A stretch of 64,000 nt of DNA from Aquihabitans sp. G128. Lineage in GTDB: Bacteria > Actinomycetota > Acidimicrobiia > Acidimicrobiales > Iamiaceae. Below the pieces are notes generated by a model, which was not told the origin of the DNA, ran no database searches, and saw only the letters and a program-made list of their open reading frames with translations. Both the position numbers and the translations under genes were made by a program. The stretch lies in the NCBI RefSeq assembly GCF_019048865.1, contig NZ_CP077604.1, forward strand, positions 4,340,001-4,404,000. The letters run 5' to 3'. Positions 22,821-31,121 of this stretch are shown here, one piece after another (the stretch's first letter is position 1; each line of letters starts with the position of its first letter).

Positions 22821-25439
22821 ACCGAGGCCGAGGGCCTCGGCCAGCTGGTCGCGGCGGTTGACGCCGAGCTTGGTGTACACGTTCTGCAGGTGGTTGTTGA
22901 CCGTGCGGATCGACAGGAACAGCCGGTCGGCGATCTCCTGGCTCGACACGCCCTGCCCGGCGAGGGTGGCGATCTCGCGCTCGCGGGTGCTGAGCGGGAC
23001 CGACCCGTCGCTCGGCACCAGGCCCGGGGTGCGGGCGCCGGGGCAGCGGTCGGCGAGCTGGGTGGCCCGGTGCGCCTGGTTGGTGCCCAGCCGCTGCTGG
23101 CCCTTGCGGCGGTGGGCGTCGGCGGCGGCGGCAGCAGCCTCGGCGGCCAGCAGCACCATGTCGAGCGCCTCGAAGGCCACCGACGCGGCGGCGAGGGCCT
23201 CGGGATCGCCGGCCTCCAGCGCTCGGACGTGCTCGGCGCGGGCGGCGACCACCGGGCTGTCGCTGGCGGCGGCCAGCGGGGCGAGCTGGGCGGCCACGTC
23301 GCGCACGCCGAGGCGGGCCGCGTCGTGCCACAGCCAGGCGGCCGAGCCGACGTTGTGGAGCGTCGCGGCGTCGGCCGCGCTGGTGGCCAGGAGGGAGCGG
23401 GCCTGCTCGGGGTCGCCCTGGGCCCACGCCGTCCACGCCCGTCCGATGGGCTGGTCGAAGCGGAGGAACTCGAACTCGGGGAGCTCGTCGCCCCGGGCGA
23501 CGGCGGCCGCCGCGGCCGTCACGTTGCCCAGCACGGCCTCGGCCGAGGCCAGGCCCAGCTGGGCGATGCGCTCCGGGCCGTTGAACCCGTGGAGGCGGGC
23601 GGTGGACGCGCCCTCCTGGAACCAGCGGCGCGCCTCGTTGATGCGGCCCCGCTGGGTGCACGACTTGGCCAGCATGAGGGCGAACCAGATCTGCGCCACC
23701 GGGATGTTGTCGGCGACGGCGACGTCGTAGCCCAGGCGGGCCATCTCGTCGGCCTCGTCGAACCGGCCGGCCTCCACCAGGGAGAACGACTGGTTGACGA
23801 TGTGGGTGCCGGGGTGCGCGAGCGCCAGCGGCTCGGCCAGCGCGCTGTGCTCCCGGAAGCCTTCGATGGCGGCCTCGATGCCCTCGGCGGTGCGGCCGAC
23901 CGACGCCAGGGCCTGGCCGCGGATGAGCGCGATGAGCACCCGGGTGCGGGCCGTGTGCGGCGCGATGGCGGCCATGGTGTCGATGGCCTTCTGGGGCTGG
24001 GCGGCGAACATCCACACCGCCCCCTCCTCGGCCACCAGGTCGTCGGCGTGCTCCGAGCCGAGGGTGGCCTGGGCGTCCTCGATGACGGCCAGGGCGGCGC
24101 GCCAGTCGCACAGGCCCCATTGCAGGTTCTTGGTGCGCAGCGTGGCCCGCTGGACCATCACCGCCTCGTCGCTGGGCTCCGGCACCGGGGCGGCGAGCAC
24201 CGCCTCGGAGGCGTCGAAGTGCCCCATCTCGTAGGCCGCCTCGCCGAGCAGCACCGCTGCCTCGGCGGTGGGCTGGAGCGACCAGAGCACGGTGGCCAGC
24301 CGCTCGACCTGCTTGAAGTCGTGGGCGTAGCGGGCCACCCGGGTGGCCTGGAGGAGCAGGGCGGGGTCCGGCGTGCCGCCGGCGTCGAGGCGCCACGTGG
24401 CCACGCGGCGGGCGTCCTCCCGGCGACGGGCGCCGAGGGCCTCGATGCGGTCGGCGGCGGCCAGCAGGATCGAGCGGCGACGCAGGACGGTGAGGTCGGC
24501 CCGCAGGGCCTCGCCGTAGAGCGGGTGGCCCAGCACGAGCTGGTGGCGGTGGCCGTCGACCAGGACGCGGATGAGGCCGCTGCGCTCGAGGGACTCCAGC
24601 TCGTCGAGGGGCACGTCGCCGGTGAGCTCGGCGGGGCCGAGCGGTGCGCAGACGGCGAGCTGGTCGACCACGCGGCGCGCCGGCTCGCCCAGGGCGGCCA
24701 GGCGGGTGGCCAGCACGTCGACGAGGCGTCGGCTCGGCGGGATGTCGCCGCTGAGCCGCCAGGTGCCGGAGTCGTCGCGGAGCAGCCCGGCGTCGACGGC
24801 CTGCACCACCAGCTCGCGGAGGAGCAGCGGGTTGCCGCCGCTGGCGTCGTGGAGCCGGCGCACGGTGTCGGTGCCCACCACGCCGCCGAGGGCCAGGCCC
24901 AGCACGTCGGCGGTGGCGTCGCGGTCGAGGTCGACGATGTCGAGGCGCAGGGCGCCCTCGAGCCGCCACCAGCCGGCGACGGCGTCGGGCAGGGGCTCGC
25001 CGTCGCGGATGGTGGCCACCACGAACACGGCCCGGGCGGCGAGCAGCTGGGTGAGCAGGACCGCGGAGGACGTGTCGAGCAGGTGGGCGTCGTCGACCAG
25101 CAGCACCAGCCGCCCGCCGCCCCCCATGGCCAGGAACTCGGTGCGGGTCTGGTCGAACAGCTCGCTGGGGCTGGCCGACGGGGTCAGCACGTGGGGCAGC
25201 ACCGGCGCCAGGGCGCCCAGGGGCAGCAGGGCGGCGGCCTGGCTGGCCATGACCCGGGCGGTGAGCCGGCCGGCCGCCTCGGCGCGGGCCAGGCAGGCGT
25301 CGGCCAGGCGGGACTTGCCCACGCCTGCCGGGCCGTAGAGCACCACGGCGGTGCGGTCGGGGTCGTCGAGGGCGCGGCTGAACGCGTCCAGCTCCGGCTG
25401 GCGCCGGGCCAGAGGCCATCCTTCGTTCACCTCGCCCAT
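22818..25439 (-). CDS. LuxR-family regulator with AAA ATPase domain (LAL/MalT type)
   Basis: Large signal-responsive transcription factor of 873 residues. The N-terminal AAA ATPase has Walker A GPAGVGKSR near residue 38 and Walker B LVLLVDDAH near residue 115. The middle 500 residues form TPR-like helical repeats (EAGRFDEADEMARLGYDVA). The C-terminal LuxR helix-turn-helix starts LSTREREIATLAGQGVSSQ. The family oligomerises on ATP and inducer binding and activates promoters. Four copies of TGAGCA-N5-TGCTCA lie in front of neighbouring genes, including the divergent one at 25640, and are its likely targets. ATG 25439 is preferred over GTG 25445. Confidence 0.92.
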   Translation of the reverse strand: MGEVNEGWPLARRQPELDAFSRALDDPDRTAVVLYGPAGVGKSRLADACLARAEAAGRLTARVMASQAAALLPLGALAPVLPHVLTPSASPSELFDQTRTEFLAMGGGGRLVLLVDDAHLLDTSSAVLLTQLLAARAVFVVATIRDGEPLPDAVAGWWRLEGALRLDIVDLDRDATADVLGLALGGVVGTDTVRRLHDASGGNPLLLRELVVQAVDAGLLRDDSGTWRLSGDIPPSRRLVDVLATRLAALGEPARRVVDQLAVCAPLGPAELTGDVPLDELESLERSGLIRVLVDGHRHQLVLGHPLYGEALRADLTVLRRRSILLAAADRIEALGARRREDARRVATWRLDAGGTPDPALLLQATRVARYAHDFKQVERLATVLWSLQPTAEAAVLLGEAAYEMGHFDASEAVLAAPVPEPSDEAVMVQRATLRTKNLQWGLCDWRAALAVIEDAQATLGSEHADDLVAEEGAVWMFAAQPQKAIDTMAAIAPHTARTRVLIALIRGQALASVGRTAEGIEAAIEGFREHSALAEPLALAHPGTHIVNQSFSLVEAGRFDEADEMARLGYDVAVADNIPVAQIWFALMLAKSCTQRGRINEARRWFQEGASTARLHGFNGPERIAQLGLASAEAVLGNVTAAAAAVARGDELPEFEFLRFDQPIGRAWTAWAQGDPEQARSLLATSAADAATLHNVGSAAWLWHDAARLGVRDVAAQLAPLAAASDSPVVAARAEHVRALEAGDPEALAAASVAFEALDMVLLAAEAAAAAADAHRRKGQQRLGTNQAHRATQLADRCPGARTPGLVPSDGSVPLSTREREIATLAGQGVSSQEIADRLFLSIRTVNNHLQNVYTKLGVNRRDQLAEALGLG

Positions 25440-25540
25440 CACCACCGCCCCCGGTGTTCGTTCCCGTCGCGGTCACCGTACCTCTGTGGCCCACCTCGCC
25501 CGCATCCGCTGACCTGGTGAGCACCGGCCCCGGCCGGGGT

Positions 25541-25591
25541 TGAGCACCGGCTGCTCAGGACCGCTCGACCCGTCGACCGCACCATGGGTGA
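25541..25591 (+). promoter_or_regulatory. LAL-regulated promoter, site 4
   Basis: TGAGCA-CCGGC-TGCTCA (25541-25557) lies in the divergent gap upstream of 25640. CACCAT occupies the same -10 position (25580-25585), predicting a start near 25592 and a leader of about 48 nt. A half site GTGAGCACCGG at 25517 may add to binding. Confidence 0.68.
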
Positions 25592-25639
25592 CGTGCAGGG
25601 GGAACGGTCCCGCTGCCGGCACCAGGAAGGCCCGATCCC

Positions 25640-26056
25640 GTGGGATTTTTCAAGCAGGTCAAGGACATGAAGAACATGGTCCACGAGGCGCCCGGCCTCA
25701 TCGACCAGAGCAACCAGCTCCGCGCCAACGCCGAGGCTATGGCCGCGGCGCAGCAGGCCAGCCAGCAGGCGGCCTTCGCTGCGGCCATGCCCGCCGCCTC
25801 CCCGTCCGTCGTCAGCACCCCGACGCCCACCGACGGCGACTTCGCCCCCGTGGCCGGCGTCTCGGTCGAGCTCTACGCCGAGGTCTCCCGCTCCTTCGCC
25901 GAGGTCGGCTACGACCAGACCCGGGGCCACGAGCTGGCCGCCCGCAAGGGCATCGCCCCGGCCGACTGGGACGCCGCGGTGGCCGGGTGGAACGCCCGCA
26001 TGACCTCGAACCCCGCCGTCGCCTCCCGCTTCAACGCGCTGTACACGGGCCGCTGA
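25640..26056 (+). CDS. Hypothetical protein, first of a GFFK pair
   Basis: Cytoplasmic protein of 138 residues starting at GTG 25640, with GGAAGG 9 nt upstream. It begins MGFFKQVKDMKNMVHEAPG, a helical amphipathic segment, then an Ala/Gln-rich linker (AAAQQASQQAAFAAA) and a compact C-terminal domain (YDQTRGHELAARKGIAPADW) that looks like a small helical fold. Its promoter carries the LAL box. One base separates it from the next gene, whose product starts the same way, so the two are an operon. I do not recognise the function. Confidence 0.7.
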   Translation: MGFFKQVKDMKNMVHEAPGLIDQSNQLRANAEAMAAAQQASQQAAFAAAMPAASPSVVSTPTPTDGDFAPVAGVSVELYAEVSRSFAEVGYDQTRGHELAARKGIAPADWDAAVAGWNARMTSNPAVASRFNALYTGR

Positions 26057-26057
26057 C

Positions 26058-26450
26058 GTGGGCTTCTTCAAGGACCTCCACACCGTCTCCAAGCAGAGCA
26101 AGGAGATCGGCCGCACCAGCGATCCCGGCGCCCGCCTCCACGAGATGAACGCGAAGCTCGCAGCCGTCAACGCCTCCATGGTCCAGCAGACCGTGGCCCT
26201 GGCCCCCGACGCCGTGCCCTGCCGGGTGCAGGTGGTCTCCGCCTCGCCCACCGGCACGATCATCAACGGCGAGCCCGTCATGGCCGTGCAGGTCCTGGTG
26301 CTCGGCGACGGACGCCCGCCGGTGCCCACCACCGTCAGCGTGGCCATCCCCAGCCTGCAGCTGCACCGCCTGCAGCCTGGCGCGCTGCTCGCCGCCCGCA
26401 CCAGCCCCACCGACCCGACGTCCTTCGCCTTCGACTGGGCGTCGGCCTAG
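26058..26450 (+). CDS. Hypothetical protein, second of a GFFK pair
   Basis: Protein of 130 residues starting at GTG 26058, one base after the previous stop. The start GFFKDLHTVSKQSKEIGRTS echoes the upstream protein. The second half (VQVVSASPTGTIINGEPVMA, then SVAIPSLQLHRLQPGALLAA) is a beta-rich domain of a type seen in actinobacterial proteins of unknown role that begin with a short GFFK or GLF-like segment. Coregulated with the LPxTG genes through the box at 25541. Function not known. Confidence 0.7.
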   Translation: MGFFKDLHTVSKQSKEIGRTSDPGARLHEMNAKLAAVNASMVQQTVALAPDAVPCRVQVVSASPTGTIINGEPVMAVQVLVLGDGRPPVPTTVSVAIPSLQLHRLQPGALLAARTSPTDPTSFAFDWASA

Positions 26451-26515
26451 GCGTGCCCGTGATCGTGGCCGTCGGCGGTGCATGGACCCACATTCGAGTG
26501 GGCAAGGACGCTCCC

Positions 26516-26806
26516 GTGCCGTTCACCGCCGACCGCCCCCGAGGCCGCGACCTCGCCGCCACGGCCGACTTCCGCCGTGGCCTGTCGGCCATCTCCCGGG
26601 CCGCCCAGCGCGCCTCGGCCGCACGCCCGGTCCGGGTGGTCCCCGTCGACGACCTGGTGCGCCCCCGCCGCCCCCCCGACCCCTCGCACCGTGGCGGCCC
26701 CCGTCAACGCCTGACGCCGACGGCTGCGCCCCCCTCCCCCCCGGCGCCCCCACGAACTTGTCGCAGTTGGCCGACGCATCGGTCGGTAGCTGCGACAGGT
26801 TCGTGA
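26516..26806 (+). CDS. Short basic hypothetical protein
   Basis: Reading frame of 96 residues from GTG 26516 (AAGGA 7 nt upstream); an upstream GTG at 26453 is also possible. The first 65 residues (RPRGRDLAATADFRRGLSAI and SRAAQRASAARPVRVVPVDD) show strong coding bias and many Arg. The last 30 residues run through the hairpin at 26751-26805, which is odd for a protein and suggests the true end may be earlier or the gene decayed. No family recognised. Third gene after the GFFK pair. Confidence 0.45.
   Translation: MPFTADRPRGRDLAATADFRRGLSAISRAAQRASAARPVRVVPVDDLVRPRRPPDPSHRGGPRQRLTPTAAPPSPPAPPRTCRSWPTHRSVAATGS
26751..26805. terminator. Long hairpin H3 between convergent genes
   Basis: Arms CACGAACTTGTCGCAGTT (26751-26768) and AGCTGCGACAGGTTCGTG (26788-26805) pair over 18 positions, two of them G-U. 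It lies at the junction of the plus-strand GFFK operon and the minus-strand gene at 26819, where a two-way terminator would be expected. Confidence 0.65.
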
Positions 26807-26818
26807 CCTGGCCGAGCC

Positions 26819-27388
26819 TCAGGCGGGGCGGTAGACGTCGGAGCGGACGTCGTGGGCGTAGGTCTGGCTGTCGACCAGGGACCAGGTGGCCTTGGCCGGG
26901 CGCTCGGTGTTCGGGAACAGGCGGAGGCCGTGGCCCACGAAGACCGGGAACACCTGCAGGTGGAGCTCGTCGACCAGGTCGGCGTCGAGCAGGGCGTGCA
27001 CCAGCGTGATGCTGCCGGCCACGAGGAGCGGCCCGCCCTCGGAGGCCTTGAGCTCGGCCACCTGCTCCAGCGGGTTGGGGCCGTCGAGCACGGTGGTGGC
27101 GGGCCACTCGGGGTCGACCAGGGTGCTCGACACCACGAACTTGGGCATCGAGTTCATCTTGTCGGCCATGGGGCCCTCGTAGGTGGGCCAGGCGCCGGCG
27201 AAGCTCTCGTAGGTGGTGCGGCCGATGAGCAGGGCGTCGGCGTCCATGGTCTCCTGCTGCTTCCAGGCCATGAGCTCGTCGGAGGCCATGGGCTCCACCC
27301 AGCCGGTGTGGGGGTGGGTGGGCTCCCCGCCGGGGGCCTCCACCACCCCGTCGAGGGTGACGAACTCGGTGACGATGAGGGTGCGCAT
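26819..27388 (-). CDS. RibD C-terminal-like dihydrofolate reductase family protein
   Basis: NADPH-binding reductase-like protein of 189 residues, DHFR fold. It starts MRTLIVTEFVTLDGVVEAPG, with LLIGRTTYESFAGAWPTY, then the VAGSITLVHALLDADLVDEL helix and HLQVFPVFVGHGLRLF strand near the end, as in the YyaP/RibD_C group. These are common single-gene reductases in actinobacteria with no confirmed substrate. True riboflavin synthesis is unlikely because there is no deaminase domain and no rib gene nearby. Confidence 0.88.
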   Translation of the reverse strand: MRTLIVTEFVTLDGVVEAPGGEPTHPHTGWVEPMASDELMAWKQQETMDADALLIGRTTYESFAGAWPTYEGPMADKMNSMPKFVVSSTLVDPEWPATTVLDGPNPLEQVAELKASEGGPLLVAGSITLVHALLDADLVDELHLQVFPVFVGHGLRLFPNTERPAKATWSLVDSQTYAHDVRSDVYRPA

Positions 27389-27417
27389 GGTCGGGAGACG
27401 CTAGGCCGCCCGCGGGT

Positions 27418-27618
27418 TCATCGCGGCGGGACCGGGACGTCGACCGCGCTGGTGTCGGGGTCGCCGCCGGCGCCCAGGCCGATCACCGCCTCCTCCAACA
27501 CCGCTGGGACGGCCACTCGCCCCTTCGGGTGATCGTGGTGGCGGCCCAGGATTGCACCGATCCATGTCGAATAGGTTCGGGACCGCACCCGCTCGGCGAT
27601 CTCCCGGAGCCCGGCCAT
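27418..27618 (-). CDS. Small hypothetical protein, 66 residues
   Basis: Reading frame from ATG 27618 with GGAAGG a few nt upstream. It reads MAGLREIAERVRSRTYSTWI, then GRHHDHPKGRVAVPAVLEEA and ends in an acidic segment (DPDTSAVDVPVPPR). It is a plausible small soluble protein and occupies an otherwise empty gap, but its start codon shares the CATG with the divergent membrane protein at 27617. No family recognised. Confidence 0.42.
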   Translation of the reverse strand: MAGLREIAERVRSRTYSTWIGAILGRHHDHPKGRVAVPAVLEEAVIGLGAGGDPDTSAVDVPVPPR

Positions 27619-29629
27619 GCCCCCCTTCCTGCTCGCTGCCCAGCCCGCGCCCGCGGGCGGATCCTCGATCGGCGAGGTCCTCGGCGCCACCGCCGTGGCG
27701 TTGGTGGCCATCGTCGCCGTCGTGGCGCTGGGCGTCGCCCACCGTCGGCGGGGCCTGCTCGGCCCGCTGGTCCGCCAGGTGGAGAGGCGCACCGGCCTGC
27801 CGGCGTGGTCGACGCTGCCCGTCGCGGTGGCCGGCGTGTCCCTGCTCGTCGCGGTGTGGGGCTACTACTGGGACGTCTCGTGGCACATCGACCGAGGTCG
27901 GGACCCGGGAGCCTTCGCCAACCCGGCCCACTGGTTCATCATCATCGGCCTCGACGGCATCGCCTTCGCCGCCCTGCTCGCCGTCTTCCTCGGCGACGAC
28001 CGCAGCCCCAGCGCCATCCGCATCGCCAAGGGCTGGTCCGTCCCGGTGGGGGCCGTGCTGCTCGGGGCGTGCGGCATCATCGCCCTCGGCGGCTTCCCGC
28101 TCGACGACATCTGGCACCGCCTCTTCGGCCAGGACGTCACGGCCTGGGGCCCGACGCACATCCAGATGATCGGCGGGGCGTCGCTGTCGACCATCGGCTG
28201 CTGGGCGCTCACGGTCGAGGGCCGGCGCGCGGTCGACGGGCCGCTGCCCACCGTGGGCCGCCGGTTCTGCCGGTTCGCCGACCTGTCGCTCGCCGGGGCC
28301 CTGCTGATCGGGCTGTCGACCCTGCAGGTCGAGTTCGACTTCGGCGTCCCGCAGTTCCGCCTGGTGGAGCAGCCGGTGCTGCTGGCGCTGGCCGCGGGCA
28401 TCGGCCTGGTGGCGGCCCGCATCCGGGTCGGCCGGGGCGGGGCGCTGGTGGCCGCCGCCTTCTTCATCGCCGTGCGCGGGGCGCTGTTCCTGGGCGTCGG
28501 TGCCATGGGCCGGGACCAGATGCACTTCCCGCTCTACCTCGCCGAAGCGGTGCTGGTGGAGCTGCTCGCCCTCGTCTGGCCCGAGGACCGGCCCCTCACC
28601 TTCGGCGCGGCGGCGGGCCTGCTCATCGGCACCCTCGGCTTCGCCGCCGAGTGGGCGTGGAGCCGAGCGTGGATGCCCATCGGCTGGACGTCGGACCTGC
28701 TGCCCCAAGCGCTGTTCCTGGTTCCCCTCTCCGGTGTGGGCGCCGGCGTGCTCGGCGCCCTGGCCGGACGCCACCTCGCCCTCGCGCCGGTCGGCCTCGG
28801 CCGCCAGCAGGCGGCGGAGGTGGGACCGGTCGGGGGGTTGGTGGACCGCTCGGCACCGGCGGGGGCGGCGGCCGGCACGCAGTGGGTCGACGAGGCCGTG
28901 GTGGCCGCCCCGCTGCGCCCCACCGGCGCTCGCCGGCTGGTCGGGCCGCTGGCCTGGCTCGGGGTGGCCGTGGCCGTGTTCGCGTCGCTGCCCATGGGCG
29001 CCCACCGGGACTGGACCGCGCAGCTGCAGGTCGACCGGGTGGCGTCGGCTCCGGGGCAACCGGCCCGGGCGTTCGTCGACGTGCGGCTGAGCTCTGACGC
29101 CCGGGACGCCGTGGAGGGCGGGGCGTCGTGGTTCCACGTCCTCACCTGGCAGAGCGCCAGCAACACCTCCGACGGCGGGTACTCGGCCACCGACCTGGTC
29201 CGCCAGGCCGACGGGTCGTATCGCACGGCCGAGCCGGTGCTGGTGGGCGGCACGGGCAAGACCATCCTCCGGCTGCACGACGGCACCACCGTGCAGGGCG
29301 TGCCGATCTTCCTGCCCGACGACCCGGCCATCCCGGCGAAGGGCGTCGCTGCGGTCGACGCCACCCGCGCCTTCCAGCCCGACAAGCAGATCCTGCAGCG
29401 CGAGGCCCGCTCGGACCGGGCCGCGCTGGAGCGGGCGGCCTACGTCGTCCTCGCCCTGGTGGCCGCCGGTTGGATGGCGCTGCTCTCGTGGGGCCTCACC
29501 CGCCTGGGCCGTCCGCCGCAGCACGGGCCCGGCTCCACCGAGCCGGCCGCCCGACGGGTGCGGGACCGGAGCCGTCGTCCGGCGGGGGCGACCTCGCCGC
29601 TGGGTGCCCACCGCACCGGCACGGCCTGA
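27617..29629 (+). CDS. Large polytopic membrane protein of unknown function
   Basis: Integral membrane protein of 670 residues with about 12 helices before residue 470, then an extracytoplasmic beta-rich domain (DRVASAPGQPARAFVDVRLS, then SYRTAEPVLVGGTGKTILRL), and a final helix near residue 620. His and acidic residues in the membrane part (YYWDVSWHIDRGRD, LDDIWHRLFGQD, WGPTHIQM) could bind metal or a cofactor, an inference. No family name can be assigned. GGAG lies 8 nt before the ATG. It stands alone. Confidence 0.82.
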   Translation: MPPFLLAAQPAPAGGSSIGEVLGATAVALVAIVAVVALGVAHRRRGLLGPLVRQVERRTGLPAWSTLPVAVAGVSLLVAVWGYYWDVSWHIDRGRDPGAFANPAHWFIIIGLDGIAFAALLAVFLGDDRSPSAIRIAKGWSVPVGAVLLGACGIIALGGFPLDDIWHRLFGQDVTAWGPTHIQMIGGASLSTIGCWALTVEGRRAVDGPLPTVGRRFCRFADLSLAGALLIGLSTLQVEFDFGVPQFRLVEQPVLLALAAGIGLVAARIRVGRGGALVAAAFFIAVRGALFLGVGAMGRDQMHFPLYLAEAVLVELLALVWPEDRPLTFGAAAGLLIGTLGFAAEWAWSRAWMPIGWTSDLLPQALFLVPLSGVGAGVLGALAGRHLALAPVGLGRQQAAEVGPVGGLVDRSAPAGAAAGTQWVDEAVVAAPLRPTGARRLVGPLAWLGVAVAVFASLPMGAHRDWTAQLQVDRVASAPGQPARAFVDVRLSSDARDAVEGGASWFHVLTWQSASNTSDGGYSATDLVRQADGSYRTAEPVLVGGTGKTILRLHDGTTVQGVPIFLPDDPAIPAKGVAAVDATRAFQPDKQILQREARSDRAALERAAYVVLALVAAGWMALLSWGLTRLGRPPQHGPGSTEPAARRVRDRSRRPAGATSPLGAHRTGTA

Positions 29630-29827
29630 GCTCGCTCGCTGTCCGGCCGGCCGGTCGGGTCGGCCGCCCGGCCGGTCGATCGGCTGATCGGGCGGGCGAC
29701 GCTGACCTGGGCCGGCTGATCGGCTGATCGACGCTGACCTGGGGCGACGCGCTGCCGCCGTTCGCCGGGCATGGGCCATCCGGCCCGTTGTGCTCGGGTG
29801 CCGGGCCGAACCGACCGATGCAGTGGC

Positions 29828-30784
29828 GTGCGGGTACCACGGCGCCTGGTCGGGATCGCAGTCACGGGAGTGGCCGTGGCGGCGATCCTGACCGGGTGCG
29901 GCCCCACCGTGCCCTCGACGAGCTGCCCGATGTTCCCGGCCGACAGCCACTGGCACCGGTCGGTGGCCGCGCTGCCCACCAAGGCGAGCTCGGCCCAGCT
30001 GGTGGCGACGGTCGGTTCGACCAGCGCCCTCAAGGCCGACTTCGGGTCCGGGACCTGGGACGGCGGCCCGATCGGCATCCCCTACGTGGTGGTGCCGGCT
30101 GGCCAGGCCAAGGTGCGCGTCACGTTCGACTACGACGACGAGAGCGACCCGGGCCCGTACCCGATCCCGGCCGACCCGCCCGTCGAGGGCGGCCCGAACG
30201 CCGACGGGGACCGCCACGTGCTGGTGGTCGACGCCGGGTCGTGCACCCTCTACGAGCTCTACGACGCCCACCCGCAGGCCGGAGGCTCGTGGCACGCCGG
30301 GTCCGGGGCGGTCTGGAACCTGCGGTCGAACGCCCTGCGCCCGGCCGGGTGGACCTCGGCCGATGCCGCCGGCCTGCCGATCCTGCCCGGCCTGGTCCGC
30401 TACGACGAGGTCGCCGCCGGCAAGGTCGACCACGCCATCCGCATGACCGTGCCGGTGTCGAGGACGGCCTACACGTGGCCGGCCACCCACCAGGCGGGGT
30501 CGACGTCGAGCTCGAGCGCGCCGGCCATGGGGGAGCGGTTCCGGCTCAAGGCGACGGTCGACGAATCGACGTTCCCACCCTCCGTCCGGCCGATCATCCG
30601 GGCCCTGAAGACCTACGGCGGGATCGTGGCCGACAACGGTTCGGCCTGGTACCTGAGCGGCGTGCCCGATCCGCGGTGGGACAACGACGACCTGCAGGCC
30701 CTGCGCCGCATCAAGGGCGCCGACTTCGTCGCCGTCGACGCGTCGAGCCTGAAGGTCTCGCCCACGTCCGGCCAGGCCCGCTGA
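29828..30784 (+). CDS. Secreted lipoprotein of unknown function
   Basis: Exported protein of about 318 residues with lipobox LTGC 19-22 residues after GTG 29828 (VRVPRRLVGIAVTGVAV). Two regions stand out: a metal-like or sugar-like block rich in Tyr and Asp (RVTFDYDDESDPGPYPIPAD) and a conserved-looking C-terminal half (ALRPAGWTSADAAGLPILPG, then MGERFRLKATVDESTFPPS and WYLSGVPDPRWDNDDLQAL). I recall similar secreted proteins in many bacteria but no function. Not linked to neighbours. Confidence 0.8.
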   Translation: MRVPRRLVGIAVTGVAVAAILTGCGPTVPSTSCPMFPADSHWHRSVAALPTKASSAQLVATVGSTSALKADFGSGTWDGGPIGIPYVVVPAGQAKVRVTFDYDDESDPGPYPIPADPPVEGGPNADGDRHVLVVDAGSCTLYELYDAHPQAGGSWHAGSGAVWNLRSNALRPAGWTSADAAGLPILPGLVRYDEVAAGKVDHAIRMTVPVSRTAYTWPATHQAGSTSSSSAPAMGERFRLKATVDESTFPPSVRPIIRALKTYGGIVADNGSAWYLSGVPDPRWDNDDLQALRRIKGADFVAVDASSLKVSPTSGQAR

Positions 30785-30807
30785 TCCCGGGGCCCCGCTG
30801 GTCGACG

Positions 30808-30840
30808 TCGGCGCCGAATCGACGTCGAATCGCCCCGACG
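30808..30840. repeat. Palindrome-bearing direct repeat, copy 1
   Basis: Core TCGGCGCCGAATCGACGTCG followed by AATCGCC and CCGACG. Identical to copy 2 over 33 nt and exactly 100 bp before it. Contains the palindromes GGCGCC and TCGACGTCGA. Confidence 0.9.
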
Positions 30841-30907
30841 GCCCCGCCCGATCACACCGCCTCGGCTGCCGGAGCACCCACGGCTCCGGTGGTGGTCGTG
30901 GTCGAGC

Positions 30908-30940
30908 TCGGCGCCGAATCGACGTCGAATCGCCCCGACG
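30908..30940. repeat. Palindrome-bearing direct repeat, copy 2
   Basis: Identical 33-nt copy, 100 bp after copy 1. The three copies fill the 337-bp gap between 30784 and 31122; I see no gene there. Confidence 0.9.
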
Positions 30941-31008
30941 CCGCGTCGCTCGTTGCCCGCCGTCGTCCCGGCGCAACGCGCTGACCTGCGGGTTCGCCGC
31001 TGGCTGCG

Positions 31009-31035
31009 TCGGCGCCGAATCGACGTCGAATCGCC
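31009..31035. repeat. Palindrome-bearing direct repeat, copy 3
   Basis: 27 nt identical to copies 1 and 2, starting 101 bp after copy 2. The next bases diverge (GCCGAGG). Confidence 0.88.
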
Positions 31036-31121
31036 GCCGAGGTCGAACCGGCCGACACCTCGACCTCGGCGGGCCGTCGCGAGCGGAGGCAGGAAGCCGA
31101 CAGATCGGGCAGGCTGCGCCG

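Noticed and set aside
30808..31035. Possible CRISPR array (three regularly spaced repeats)
   Set aside because: Only three copies, repeat units contain internal palindromes, the intervals of about 70 bp are longer than usual spacers, and no cas gene is present.
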